From a virus: 56,611 nucleotides of DNA. Numbering within the stretch: position 1 is the first letter of the stretch; the number at the start of each line of letters is the position of its first letter. A program made the translations under genes and the position numbers. Shown in pieces: positions 23,928-32,675 of this stretch. The stretch is from the IMG/VR virus record IMGVR_UViG_3300018063_000015, positions 1 through 56,611 of that record. One strand, 5' to 3'. The notes beneath the pieces are model-generated. The model was not told where the DNA came from. It saw nothing but the letters and a program-made list of their open reading frames with translations, and did no database searches.

Positions 23928-24586
23928 CTGTAGTAATGACTACTTATCTTCCAGATGGTCCAGTGGGCGAAGCACGATTAGGATATGCAAAGCACACAAT
24001 TGACGCTCTATATGATGTAGTCGATCACGGATTAGGATTGTTAGTTGTTACGCATGACGGGCCGCAAAATAATTGGCTGCATAACTTGTCCAGACATATG
24101 GATGCAATTAGGCTTAATTCTGTAATATACTACGGACCTCGTAATGGAATTGGTGCCAGCTTGAATCGTGCTATGCATGCTATTACTGGTAATTGGATGT
24201 ACATTACAGACGATTGGTTGCTACAGAAACCGATTGACTTCGGTAAAGCAATAGCTTTGCTCAAAGATTATGACTATGTTAGACTTGGGCCCCTACATCC
24301 GAACCTAGCGTGCACAACTAAATTCAACAAAGAACTTGGATGGTGGTTAGAATTGCATACTGGCAGCGGTTTTACATTTGCTACTAGGCCATTTGTAGCC
24401 ACCAAGACTTTTTACAATTACATAGGTCCATTTGATGAAGGCTTAGACGCATACGAGACAGAACGTTTATATAATAAACGTGTTAGCATGTTTAGTCCTA
24501 AGATGGCTGCATTGTTATCTGACGGTACTGAGTGGGAACACATTGGAGCCGTAGAGGTCGGGCGTGAAGCTATTTATACTACCTAA
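23909..24586 (+). CDS. Glycosyltransferase family 2-like protein
   Basis: ATG 23909 is preceded by AAGGGGG. The product begins MSSNGLTVVMTTYLPDGPVG and contains YGPRNGIGASLNRAM and YITDDWLLQKP, matching the GT-A donor-binding pattern with a TDD acidic motif in place of DXD. A C-terminal aromatic segment (FTFATRPFVATKTFYNYIG) follows. It probably transfers a sugar to an unknown acceptor. Confidence 0.7.
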   Translation: MSSNGLTVVMTTYLPDGPVGEARLGYAKHTIDALYDVVDHGLGLLVVTHDGPQNNWLHNLSRHMDAIRLNSVIYYGPRNGIGASLNRAMHAITGNWMYITDDWLLQKPIDFGKAIALLKDYDYVRLGPLHPNLACTTKFNKELGWWLELHTGSGFTFATRPFVATKTFYNYIGPFDEGLDAYETERLYNKRVSMFSPKMAALLSDGTEWEHIGAVEVGREAIYTT

Positions 24587-27131
24587 TTTTCGCGGTGAAG
24601 ATAGCGGTGATGGTGGGATTAGACGTGTAGTTGAGGCTCAACGTCAACACTTACCAACATACGGTATAGAATGTGTTAATACACCCGAGGAAGCTGATGT
24701 AATTGCTGTTCATGCAGGATTATGGACTGATACTGACAAACCTGTAGTAACACATTGTCATGGTTTATATTGGAATGAATATCAATGGATGAATTGGGCC
24801 ATTGGTATGAATAAACAAGTAATAGATGCTATGCACAAGGCTGACATGGTTACGGCGCCGTCAGAATGGATAGCCAACATACTAAGACGTGGAATGTGGC
24901 TTAATCCTATTATACTCGGTCACGGTGTGGATATAAATGATTGGGTACCAGGTTCTAATGAAGGCTACGTTCTATGGAATAAGACACGTACTGATCCAGT
25001 ATGTGATCCAGTTCATTTAGATGAATTAGCTAATAGAGCACTTGATACTAAATTTGTTACTACATTTGGTCAGGTTGGGCCTAATGTTAACGTCACTGGT
25101 AAATTGCCATTTTGGGAAGCTAAACAGCACATTCAGAATGCTGGTGTTTATCTATGTACTTCCAGAGAAACGTTTGGGATCGGTACACTTGAGGCAATGG
25201 CGTGTGGAGTGCCAATACTAGCATTCAACTGGGGTGGACAGCGAGAATTTGTTAAGCATAAAGTACACGGATATCTTGCTGCTCCGTACAATTATGACGA
25301 TTTGCTACAAGGTTTATATTACTGCATAGAGCATCGTACTGAATTAGGACAAGCTGCACGAGCCTGTGTGCAAAACGAACATACGTGGCAAAAAGTTATG
25401 GGTAAATACGCTTCTATGTATAGAGCTTTGGCCATGCGACCTAATTATACGCCAAAAGTAAGTATAGTAATACCATGCTACAAACTTGAACAATATCTGC
25501 CTGATGCAGTAAACAGTATATTGAATCAGGAAGATTTTGATGACCTTGAAATAATAATAGTGGATGATGCATCGCCTACATGGAATGAAGCTAAATTGCC
25601 AGGTGACGCTAGAATACATGTAATTCATAACGAAACAAATCAGTATTTAGCTGGCTCTCTTAATACTGGCGTAGCAACCGCTAAGGGCAAATATATATTG
25701 CCACTCGACGCCGATAACATGATAGGACCGCGCACCTTGCGTGTATTGAGTGAAGCGTTGGATAAAGATAGAAACCTAGACATTACATATGGTAAAATAC
25801 TATTTGTCCATGAAGATGGTCACACACCAGATGGTACTGTTAGTCCAGATGGTATATCAACATGGCCACCAGCTAAATTCGATTTCAGATATCAAATGAT
25901 GCATCGTAATCAGGTACCAAGCACTAGCATGTATAGACGACAAGTGTGGCAGCGTGCAGGTGGATATCGAAAGCGTTGTCTTACTGCTGAAGATGCTGAC
26001 TTCTGGTGTCGTACTACACGATTAGGATTTAGGCCAGCACAAGTTACTGATGCAGTTACATTTATATATAGACAACGCCAAGGCTCAATGAGCCGCGTGC
26101 AAAGTGATTGGGCATGGAACGACTGGTATCCAGAAGCACACAATACACAGGCTACACCATTCGGTGTAGAAGGCATGCATAATAACGTACCAACGTATGA
26201 GCCTACACTTGTTAGTGTGGTCATACCTTGTGGACCTGGTCATCAGGAATATGTGTTAGATGCTGTAGATAGTGTTGTGTCACAGTCGTTTCAGCAATGG
26301 GAGTGCATAGTTGTTAATGACACTGGCGCGCCATTACCTTGGATACATCCTTTTGTTAGGCTTGTTAACACTAGTGGTGGGACAGGGCCTGCGAATGCTA
26401 GGAATGAAGGTATCAAAGAGGCGAGAGCAAAAGCTGTCATCCTATTGGATGCAGATGACTACCTACAACCTAACGCCATAGAACTGTTGTATGATACCTA
26501 TAAACGAAATGGTGGATATGTTTATAGTGACTTCTTTGCTCAAGGAGAAATTAAGCATACTCCAGACTACAGTTGTGAATCAGTATTGCGTAACATGCCA
26601 CATCCTATAATAGGATTGTATCCACGCGACGCTGCTAAATTTGACGCTACAATAGATGCTTGGGAGGATTGGGACTACTTAATTTCACTTAATGTCGCTG
26701 GTTATTGTGGCACTCGCGTGCCAGTACCACTATTTCATTACAGATTTAATACAGGTAATAGGCGAGAAGCATTTTATGCACGACAAGATGATATTAAAGA
26801 AGCTGTGCGTGCAAAATGGTATGATTACATACATGGAGGTAGGCAACTAATGGCCTGTAGTAGTTGTCCTGGTGGCGGTGGTGGACAGTGGGCTGGAAGT
26901 TCTAGTAGTATAGTAGCTCCAGATGGTGATGCAGTAATGTTAGAGTTCGTTGGTGCTCACAATGAACCACGTAGCTATAGAGGAAGTTCTGGACGTACAT
27001 ATAGATTTGGTGGTGATTCTGGGCATAAGATGAAGTTCGTTCTTAAAGGTGATATAGAAGGTTTAGTACAGAAAGGTATATTCAAAGTATATGAGACAGC
27101 TCAATCTATGCAACCGCTTGTTGCTAACTAG
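24564..27131 (+). CDS. Three-domain glycosyltransferase (GT4 + two GT2) with a small C-terminal add-on
   Basis: The 855-residue product starts with a GT-B/GT4 domain (residues 1-295) containing ETFGIGTLEAMACGVP, the donor-binding E-x7-E motif. It is followed by two GT-A/GT2 domains beginning at VSIVIPCYKLEQY (about 297) and VSVVIPCGPGHQEY (about 551), each with acidic motifs (VDDASPT, LPLDADN; LLDADDYLQ). After GGGGGQW comes a ~70-residue domain with EFVGAHNEPRSYRGSSG and YRFGGDSG, like small phage domains. Three catalytic units in one chain could build a multi-sugar structure in one step. Confidence 0.85.
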   Translation: MKLFILPNFRGEDSGDGGIRRVVEAQRQHLPTYGIECVNTPEEADVIAVHAGLWTDTDKPVVTHCHGLYWNEYQWMNWAIGMNKQVIDAMHKADMVTAPSEWIANILRRGMWLNPIILGHGVDINDWVPGSNEGYVLWNKTRTDPVCDPVHLDELANRALDTKFVTTFGQVGPNVNVTGKLPFWEAKQHIQNAGVYLCTSRETFGIGTLEAMACGVPILAFNWGGQREFVKHKVHGYLAAPYNYDDLLQGLYYCIEHRTELGQAARACVQNEHTWQKVMGKYASMYRALAMRPNYTPKVSIVIPCYKLEQYLPDAVNSILNQEDFDDLEIIIVDDASPTWNEAKLPGDARIHVIHNETNQYLAGSLNTGVATAKGKYILPLDADNMIGPRTLRVLSEALDKDRNLDITYGKILFVHEDGHTPDGTVSPDGISTWPPAKFDFRYQMMHRNQVPSTSMYRRQVWQRAGGYRKRCLTAEDADFWCRTTRLGFRPAQVTDAVTFIYRQRQGSMSRVQSDWAWNDWYPEAHNTQATPFGVEGMHNNVPTYEPTLVSVVIPCGPGHQEYVLDAVDSVVSQSFQQWECIVVNDTGAPLPWIHPFVRLVNTSGGTGPANARNEGIKEARAKAVILLDADDYLQPNAIELLYDTYKRNGGYVYSDFFAQGEIKHTPDYSCESVLRNMPHPIIGLYPRDAAKFDATIDAWEDWDYLISLNVAGYCGTRVPVPLFHYRFNTGNRREAFYARQDDIKEAVRAKWYDYIHGGRQLMACSSCPGGGGGQWAGSSSSIVAPDGDAVMLEFVGAHNEPRSYRGSSGRTYRFGGDSGHKMKFVLKGDIEGLVQKGIFKVYETAQSMQPLVAN

Positions 27132-27375
27132 TCTTGCAACATGGCGTATATCGTATATGTTAGTTCACGAGGAAGGTCCGTTTGGTATATTTGAAAGGAT
27201 GCGCGGAGATAGCTTTGCAATTGGTAATCCATTAGTATGTGTATGGTGTACGAGTGTGTGGGTGGCACTAGCCTTGTTAGTATTGCCACAATGGGTAAGT
27301 AGATGGTTTGCAATAAGTGCTTTGGCGGTAATTTTAGATGGCAAGATCAGCAGTAAGAACCCTTTTACCTCTTGA
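27091..27375 (+). CDS. DUF1360 family membrane protein
   Basis: The 94-residue product has TWRISYMLVHEEGPFGIFERMR followed by CVWCTSVWVALALLVL, the DUF1360 signature with a C-x2-C-x3-V membrane segment. A second hydrophobic helix (WFAISALAVIL) follows. The start may be ATG 27091 or a TTG at 27118, since it overlaps the glycosyltransferase by 41 bases. DUF1360 proteins are common in phages and sporulating bacteria; function unknown. Confidence 0.8.
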   Translation: MRQLNLCNRLLLTSLATWRISYMLVHEEGPFGIFERMRGDSFAIGNPLVCVWCTSVWVALALLVLPQWVSRWFAISALAVILDGKISSKNPFTS

Positions 27376-28549
27376 TAGGTTTGCTCGTATAGTGGGATTG
27401 AATCCACTACACTTTAATCAAGTGGCTGTAACTGCATCGGAGGCAGCCACTTGTGGTGCTATATTGTTTCAGGAATCGTGGCAAAATGCTGACCATATGG
27501 GACGTGATGAAGTAGCACATGCTATAGCCGAAGCAGAAGGTAATTTAGCTAGACAATTAGGCTATAAACTATTACCTACATGGGAAGTAGCAGAATCTCT
27601 AAACTTTAAGTCTAATAAGCCATATCGTAATCCGATGTGGATGGCTCCTGATTACGGATTAAATTGGGGCAACATAATAAGTGGCGGTGTAGAAGCAAAG
27701 TTGGTTATACAGGCTGGTGCAGCCATTGTATACACTGACGTAGATAGTGACGGTTATTCTGAAACTGCTACTATTATTGTGGCTACTACTGTTACTGATG
27801 CAGAAGAAATAGCTATTTATTATCCAAGTCAATCTGGATCTGATGACTGGGAGATACGACCAATAACTGTAAGTATAAGTGGTGGTACGGCTACCATAAT
27901 AGCTCGTCGAGAGCAATTTGTACTAGCTAACTTGCTTACTAGATTGGCACCAGAAGAAGTAGAAGGTACTGATAATGCTAGTTTTCTGACTACTGTTGAC
28001 GTTTATAGACACTATAACGATCCTCAGACGCAAATACAGTTCATGTGGGAGGGAGGTTGTAACTGCGGAGACAGTTCGTGTTATGCATGTACATACGAGG
28101 TACAGACTGGTTGTCTAACAGTGCGCAATCACAGAGAAGGTATAATAGCTGCACATCCTGCTAATTGGAATGCTACCGTGTCAGCGTTTGATAGCACAGT
28201 ATTCACCGCGTGCAGAACGCCTGATAAATCACGCGTGTGGTATCGTGCAGGATTACGCCATAGAGAATCTGTCCTAGTAATGGACTCAAATTGGGAGCGT
28301 ATAGTAGCTTACTATGCACTTACAATGATGGATCGCCCAATCTGTCAGTGTAATTCTATTGAAAATGTTACTGCACATTATAAAACTGATTTTGCACTGC
28401 GTAGCTCGACTCAAGCGGCCAGCACGCAATTTAGAATAACTGATCGATTATTGGACAATCCATTTGGTACAACATTAGGTGCCGTGAATGCTTGGCGTGC
28501 AGTACAACGTGAAGCACTTGGTGAAGCAGTAGTAAACGTACATGCGTGA
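27338..28549 (+). CDS. Virion protein, probable head-tail connector region
   Basis: The 403-residue product begins MARSAVRTLLPLDRFARIVG and is followed by an N-terminal helical part, a strand-rich central section (IVYTDVDSDGYSETATIIVA) and a cysteine-rich insert (EGGCNCGDSSCYACTYEVQT, about residues 231-250). The N-terminal half resembles a large phage head-tail adaptor, and the position after the transferase cassette and before tail genes fits. The cysteine-rich insert is odd. Assignment is by position and pattern only. Confidence 0.5.
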   Translation: MARSAVRTLLPLDRFARIVGLNPLHFNQVAVTASEAATCGAILFQESWQNADHMGRDEVAHAIAEAEGNLARQLGYKLLPTWEVAESLNFKSNKPYRNPMWMAPDYGLNWGNIISGGVEAKLVIQAGAAIVYTDVDSDGYSETATIIVATTVTDAEEIAIYYPSQSGSDDWEIRPITVSISGGTATIIARREQFVLANLLTRLAPEEVEGTDNASFLTTVDVYRHYNDPQTQIQFMWEGGCNCGDSSCYACTYEVQTGCLTVRNHREGIIAAHPANWNATVSAFDSTVFTACRTPDKSRVWYRAGLRHRESVLVMDSNWERIVAYYALTMMDRPICQCNSIENVTAHYKTDFALRSSTQAASTQFRITDRLLDNPFGTTLGAVNAWRAVQREALGEAVVNVHA

Positions 28550-28832
28550 AGTAACTTATACAGATTCTCGCGGTCGTATGTTCAAGGTAGAGATACCAAA
28601 CGACGAGCCTGACGATATGGCCCAATTTGGAATACTAATTGGACCACCAGATTGTTTAGACTTACTGGACTATCCAGAACAGTTTACGACAAGACTGCAC
28701 AATGAACTATTTCACAGACGTTTGTATACGTTAGAAGATATCAACCACAGGCGTGTAGATGCACAAGCGGCTATACAATCAGCATTGAGGGTAGACACTG
28801 AGAACATAATTAGAGCATATGGAGCACAATAG
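28542..28832 (+). CDS. Small structural protein, possible tail terminator
   Basis: The 96-residue product begins MREVTYTDSRGRMFKVEIPN and is mixed strand and helix, with many charged residues. It sits between the connector-like protein and the tail tube gene. Tail terminators of siphoviruses have this position and size. No motif proves it. Confidence 0.4.
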   Translation: MREVTYTDSRGRMFKVEIPNDEPDDMAQFGILIGPPDCLDLLDYPEQFTTRLHNELFHRRLYTLEDINHRRVDAQAAIQSALRVDTENIIRAYGAQ

Positions 28833-30418
28833 TGCCCCTACTAGATGTACTGTTCAATACAACGACGTTACTATCGAACGTGTTACCATTTTTAGCAGAT
28901 TGGAGAATAACAGACATGAGTAGGCGACCACAGCAAACAGGTTTTTCAAGAGTGTTTGTCATACAGAATTCGGCAGGACCAGCTTATGTACCTGTGTATC
29001 AGGGACTATGGATGGCTGGTCCACTAACATGGCCACAGGGTGACATTACTACTATCAAGGTACCGTCTGAAACGCAATACGACCGATTCGACGTAGTGGA
29101 CAAGGTAGCTGGCGATCAAGGTGATCCTAGTATGCCAATTACTGCACGATATACAATGGATCGTAGTGAATTGCTGCGACTGACTAAGATCGGTTGTGAT
29201 AACGATCTACAAGTACATATGGGCCAGTGTGGTGATCCACGTGACTTCAATGCTGGCTGGGAAAAGATAGTAGTTCTAGAAAAAGCACGTATCACAAACT
29301 ATAGTACTGGTGCTCTAGGTGCATTGCAGCCAGCAGATCGTGCAATGATAAATGAAGAAGTACCATTTACTGGTGAGCGTGCATTTGAGATTTTACGTCA
29401 AACTGTAGCACAGCAAGCAGCAGCTCAAGTCGTGCAAGAGGTCTTGGATATAACTGTATGCGATGCTGTTACTTGTGGTGCTTGTGGTATTGCGAGCGAT
29501 GGCTGTCAAATCGTATTTGCACTTACTATTAGCGCAGGTGGTTCTCCTGGATTGCCTGCTGAAATAGTGTTTACGCGTAACGGTGGCTCTACGTGGTCTG
29601 ATACTCTAATTGATACACTAGCACCATCCGAGGATCCTGTTAGACTGGCATGTGTAGGTTCACGGTTGGTGGTTACCAATCAGACACCTGGTGGCATTCA
29701 CTATGCACCAATAGCTGATATACTAGCTGGTACAGAAGTATGGGTCGAGTCTACTGCTGGTCTTACTATTCCAACTGGTGGCCCGCGTGCAATTCTAAGT
29801 GTATCGCCAGCACATACATGGGTATTCGGTGCTGGTGGATATATCTACTTCTATTCCGATATCACAGGTACTGCTGCAACACAAAGTCCTGGCGATGTTA
29901 CCACTCAGCAATTCAACGCTGCACACGCAACTGACGTACTTAATCTAGTAGCGGTGGGTAACTCAAATGCTGTTGTCTACACACGTAATGGGGGTTCTAC
30001 TTGGGTTAGCGTTACTGGACCTGCACCAGCAGTCAACCTGAATGCTGTATGGATGAAGTCTCGTACTGAGTGGTTGGTTGGTACTGCTGGCGGTAGACTA
30101 TTCTACACTCAGAATAGTGGAACTACGTGGACTGAAAAAGCGTTTCCTGGTAGTGGTGCTGGTGTGGTGCGTGATCTTAGCTTCACTAACAACACTGTTG
30201 GTTATATGACGCATGACACTGCTGCTGTATTGGGTAGAGTTCTTCGTACTATAGATGGAGGTAATAGTTGGTATATCGCACCTGAGTCAGGTCAAGGCAC
30301 AACTCCAGATAACGATAGACTTAATGCTGTATCAGCTTGTAAAGATGATCCTAATGTGGCGTTCGTTGGTGGTCTAGGTGCAAATGCAATAGACGGAATA
30401 ATTCTAAAGGCGGCATAA
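28832..30418 (+). CDS. Tail tube-like protein with Asp-box beta-propeller (copy 1)
   Basis: The 528-residue product has an N-terminal ~190-residue tube-like module (PQQTGFSRVFVIQNSAGPAY, ITARYTMDRSELL) and a long C-terminal propeller with Asp-box repeats: RNGGSTWSDTL, RNGGSTWVSV, QNSGTTWTEK and IDGGNSWYIA. Asp boxes define sialidase/BNR and YCF48-like propellers. It starts at GTG 28832, though the homologous core in the next gene begins near 28916. It probably forms the tail tube, with propellers on the outside. The tube role follows from order before chaperones and tape measure. Confidence 0.7.
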   Translation: MPLLDVLFNTTTLLSNVLPFLADWRITDMSRRPQQTGFSRVFVIQNSAGPAYVPVYQGLWMAGPLTWPQGDITTIKVPSETQYDRFDVVDKVAGDQGDPSMPITARYTMDRSELLRLTKIGCDNDLQVHMGQCGDPRDFNAGWEKIVVLEKARITNYSTGALGALQPADRAMINEEVPFTGERAFEILRQTVAQQAAAQVVQEVLDITVCDAVTCGACGIASDGCQIVFALTISAGGSPGLPAEIVFTRNGGSTWSDTLIDTLAPSEDPVRLACVGSRLVVTNQTPGGIHYAPIADILAGTEVWVESTAGLTIPTGGPRAILSVSPAHTWVFGAGGYIYFYSDITGTAATQSPGDVTTQQFNAAHATDVLNLVAVGNSNAVVYTRNGGSTWVSVTGPAPAVNLNAVWMKSRTEWLVGTAGGRLFYTQNSGTTWTEKAFPGSGAGVVRDLSFTNNTVGYMTHDTAAVLGRVLRTIDGGNSWYIAPESGQGTTPDNDRLNAVSACKDDPNVAFVGGLGANAIDGIILKAA

Positions 30419-30419
30419 A

Positions 30420-31919
30420 GTGATTCAGCAAACTGGGTATAGTAGAGTATTTCTAATAGAAAATCGTGCTGGTCCTATTAATATACCTTCTTATGAAGGG
30501 TTCTGGATGGCTGGATCAATTTCATGGCCACAGGGCGATATAATTCCAACGTTGTCTCCAGTGGAGAATAGTGAAAACGAATTTATTATTACAGGCATAG
30601 AACGTGGTGCAAAAGGACTGCCATCTATTCCAATAACAGCTAGATATACACAAGACAGAAGTAAACTATTACAATTGGCACGAACTGGATGTCCATTTGA
30701 TCTACAAATACATATGGGGAACTGTAATAATCCTAGCGACTTTAACGGTGGCTGGGAAAAGATAGTAGTTCTAGAAAATGCTTTTATAGAATCATATACC
30801 ACTGGTGATCTTGGTACTCTTTCTCCGAGTGGACGTGCTACAGTAGACGAAGTGGTACCTATGGTTGGAGAAAACCTATTCGAAATTCTAAAACAGTCAT
30901 TTGAGATAAAAGCAGCCTCGCAAATTGTGCAAGAAATAAGAAGTGTAGTAATATGTGATGCTATTACGTGTGCAGCGTGTGGTCTTTCTAGTAGTGGTTG
31001 CGATATAGTGTTTGCTGTTACTGTTTCAGCGGGCGGCTCTCCTGGACTGCCAGGAGAAATTATTTTTACTAGCGATGGAGGAGAAACATGGCGTGATACT
31101 CTAATAGATACTCTAGCTCCTTCTGAAGATGCTTCTGGTTCTCCATCATTGGCATGTGTTGGACAACGTCTAGTTGTCGTAAGCCAAACTGCGGGCAGTA
31201 TTCATTATGCACCAATAGCAGGCATATTGGCTGGTACAGAAGTATGGACTGAAAATGCGTCAGGTCTTACTGTACCAACTGGTAGTCCAAGACGTATTTT
31301 TAGTTTAAGTCCTGCTCATACGTGGGTATTTGGCGCTGGTGGATATATCTATTTCTATGAAAATATCACTGGCTCTCCCGTTACACAAAGTGCTGGAACA
31401 GTTACTACACAATTATTTAGTGGTGTACATGGAATAGACATACTCAATCTAGTGGCAGTAGGTACTAGTAATGCTGTAGTCTATACACGAGACGGTGGCC
31501 AAACATGGACTGCTATAGTTGGACCAACTCCTGGCTTTAATTTAAATACAATATGGATGCAAAGCAGAGACGTATGGTTTGTTGGTTCTGAGAATGGTAG
31601 ATTGTATTATACCTACAATGCTGGAATAACATGGACGGAAAAACTGGTTCCCAATAATGGTATTGGTGGAATTATATATATAGTGTTTGCTAATAGAACA
31701 ATCGGTTATATGGCAAGAAATACTGGAACGATTAGTATGTTGTATAGAACCATTGATGGAGGTAATAGTTGGTATATCGCACCTGAAATGGGTACAATGC
31801 CTGCATCAGCTTTACTACGCTCAATAGCAGTTTGTGAACGAAATTCAAATGTTGTATATTTGGGTGGTCTTGCTATAGGTAGTGTAGATGGTATTCTAAT
31901 TAAAGGAGATGTACTGTAA
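30420..31919 (+). CDS. Tail tube-like protein with Asp-box beta-propeller (copy 2)
   Basis: The 499-residue product is a paralogue of the preceding gene. It has MIQQTGYSRVFLIENRAGPI at the start, ITARYTQDRSKLL, and matching Asp boxes (SDGGETWRDTL, RDGGQTWTAI, IDGGNSWYIAPE). The copy was created by tandem duplication and has diverged strongly. It ends one base before the chaperone ATG. Both may be major tail proteins, or one may be a minor variant. Confidence 0.7.
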   Translation: MIQQTGYSRVFLIENRAGPINIPSYEGFWMAGSISWPQGDIIPTLSPVENSENEFIITGIERGAKGLPSIPITARYTQDRSKLLQLARTGCPFDLQIHMGNCNNPSDFNGGWEKIVVLENAFIESYTTGDLGTLSPSGRATVDEVVPMVGENLFEILKQSFEIKAASQIVQEIRSVVICDAITCAACGLSSSGCDIVFAVTVSAGGSPGLPGEIIFTSDGGETWRDTLIDTLAPSEDASGSPSLACVGQRLVVVSQTAGSIHYAPIAGILAGTEVWTENASGLTVPTGSPRRIFSLSPAHTWVFGAGGYIYFYENITGSPVTQSAGTVTTQLFSGVHGIDILNLVAVGTSNAVVYTRDGGQTWTAIVGPTPGFNLNTIWMQSRDVWFVGSENGRLYYTYNAGITWTEKLVPNNGIGGIIYIVFANRTIGYMARNTGTISMLYRTIDGGNSWYIAPEMGTMPASALLRSIAVCERNSNVVYLGGLAIGSVDGILIKGDVL

Positions 31920-32539
31920 TGGAAGACAGGACTTATTATAAAGCACAAAACGGTGTTGAGCTTAGGCTAAAACAAGTACCAGATCAGTTTGTATTCGATG
32001 CACAAGCTAGGCTTAAGCCACCGAAGGTACCGTCTGTTTATATATCAGAGAAAGACCGTGTAGAAGAAAATCCTAATCATCCAGATTATAAGAATGCACT
32101 AGACGAATATAGAACTAAGCAGAATCAGGTAGTATTCAACACATATTTTGTGTTGGGTATAACTGTGATATCACTGCCTGATGACGTACCACCACTAGAG
32201 AGTAGCGATTGGGTAGATACATTACAGGGTAGTTTATATGGCTTGGATGGCGTTCAAGTAGACATACCAGATAACGGTCCAGGCCGTAAACTAGCTTGGG
32301 TCAAATACGTATTGCTACCAACTATGGAAGAACAAGGTATTATTATACCCAAAATAGCTGCTCTCAGTGGTGGTACTGTTGCTGCTGAAGTGGAGCTAGC
32401 AGTAGATTCCTTTCGGGGTGACGAGAGCGGGTCTACTACTGAGCGAGTGGACGCTACCGCACAAGCTCCAGTTAGAGATAATGATGGAGCCACTATGCAA
32501 CTTCCTAATTCCAGAGTACGAAGCACGAGAAGCAGCTAG
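31919..32539 (+). CDS. Tail assembly chaperone (first frame)
   Basis: This 206-residue product lies where siphoviruses keep the gpG-like chaperone, directly before the tape measure. It has QNGVELRLKQVPDQFVFDAQ at the start and a polar, unstructured end (STTERVDATAQAPVRDN). A second, overlapping frame follows, the usual G/GT arrangement. Its role would be to assist tape measure folding and tail tube assembly. Assigned by order and paired-frame structure. Confidence 0.7.
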   Translation: MEDRTYYKAQNGVELRLKQVPDQFVFDAQARLKPPKVPSVYISEKDRVEENPNHPDYKNALDEYRTKQNQVVFNTYFVLGITVISLPDDVPPLESSDWVDTLQGSLYGLDGVQVDIPDNGPGRKLAWVKYVLLPTMEEQGIIIPKIAALSGGTVAAEVELAVDSFRGDESGSTTERVDATAQAPVRDNDGATMQLPNSRVRSTRSS

Positions 32540-32675
32540 ATTTAATCTATATAAATGGAGTGAATGGATAGAGCTAGATGGCATGGATCGTGCTAGGTGT
32601 GTAGCATACTATAGAATACACCTTTCAATAGAGGAGCACATTAGTCATGAAGCGTCAAAACCAACGGTAGAATAG
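32481..32675 (+). CDS. Second tail assembly chaperone reading frame
   Basis: The frame begins in the overlap with the previous gene and is in the +1 register relative to it. The product (from MMEPLCNFLIPEYEAREAAR to EEHISHEASKPTVE) is helical and charged, like gpT halves. ATG 32481 has only a weak GAGA signal, so it may be made as a fusion by a +1 (or -2) frameshift between about 32418 and 32539. No classical slippery heptamer is visible. Confidence 0.6.
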   Translation: MMEPLCNFLIPEYEAREAARFNLYKWSEWIELDGMDRARCVAYYRIHLSIEEHISHEASKPTVE

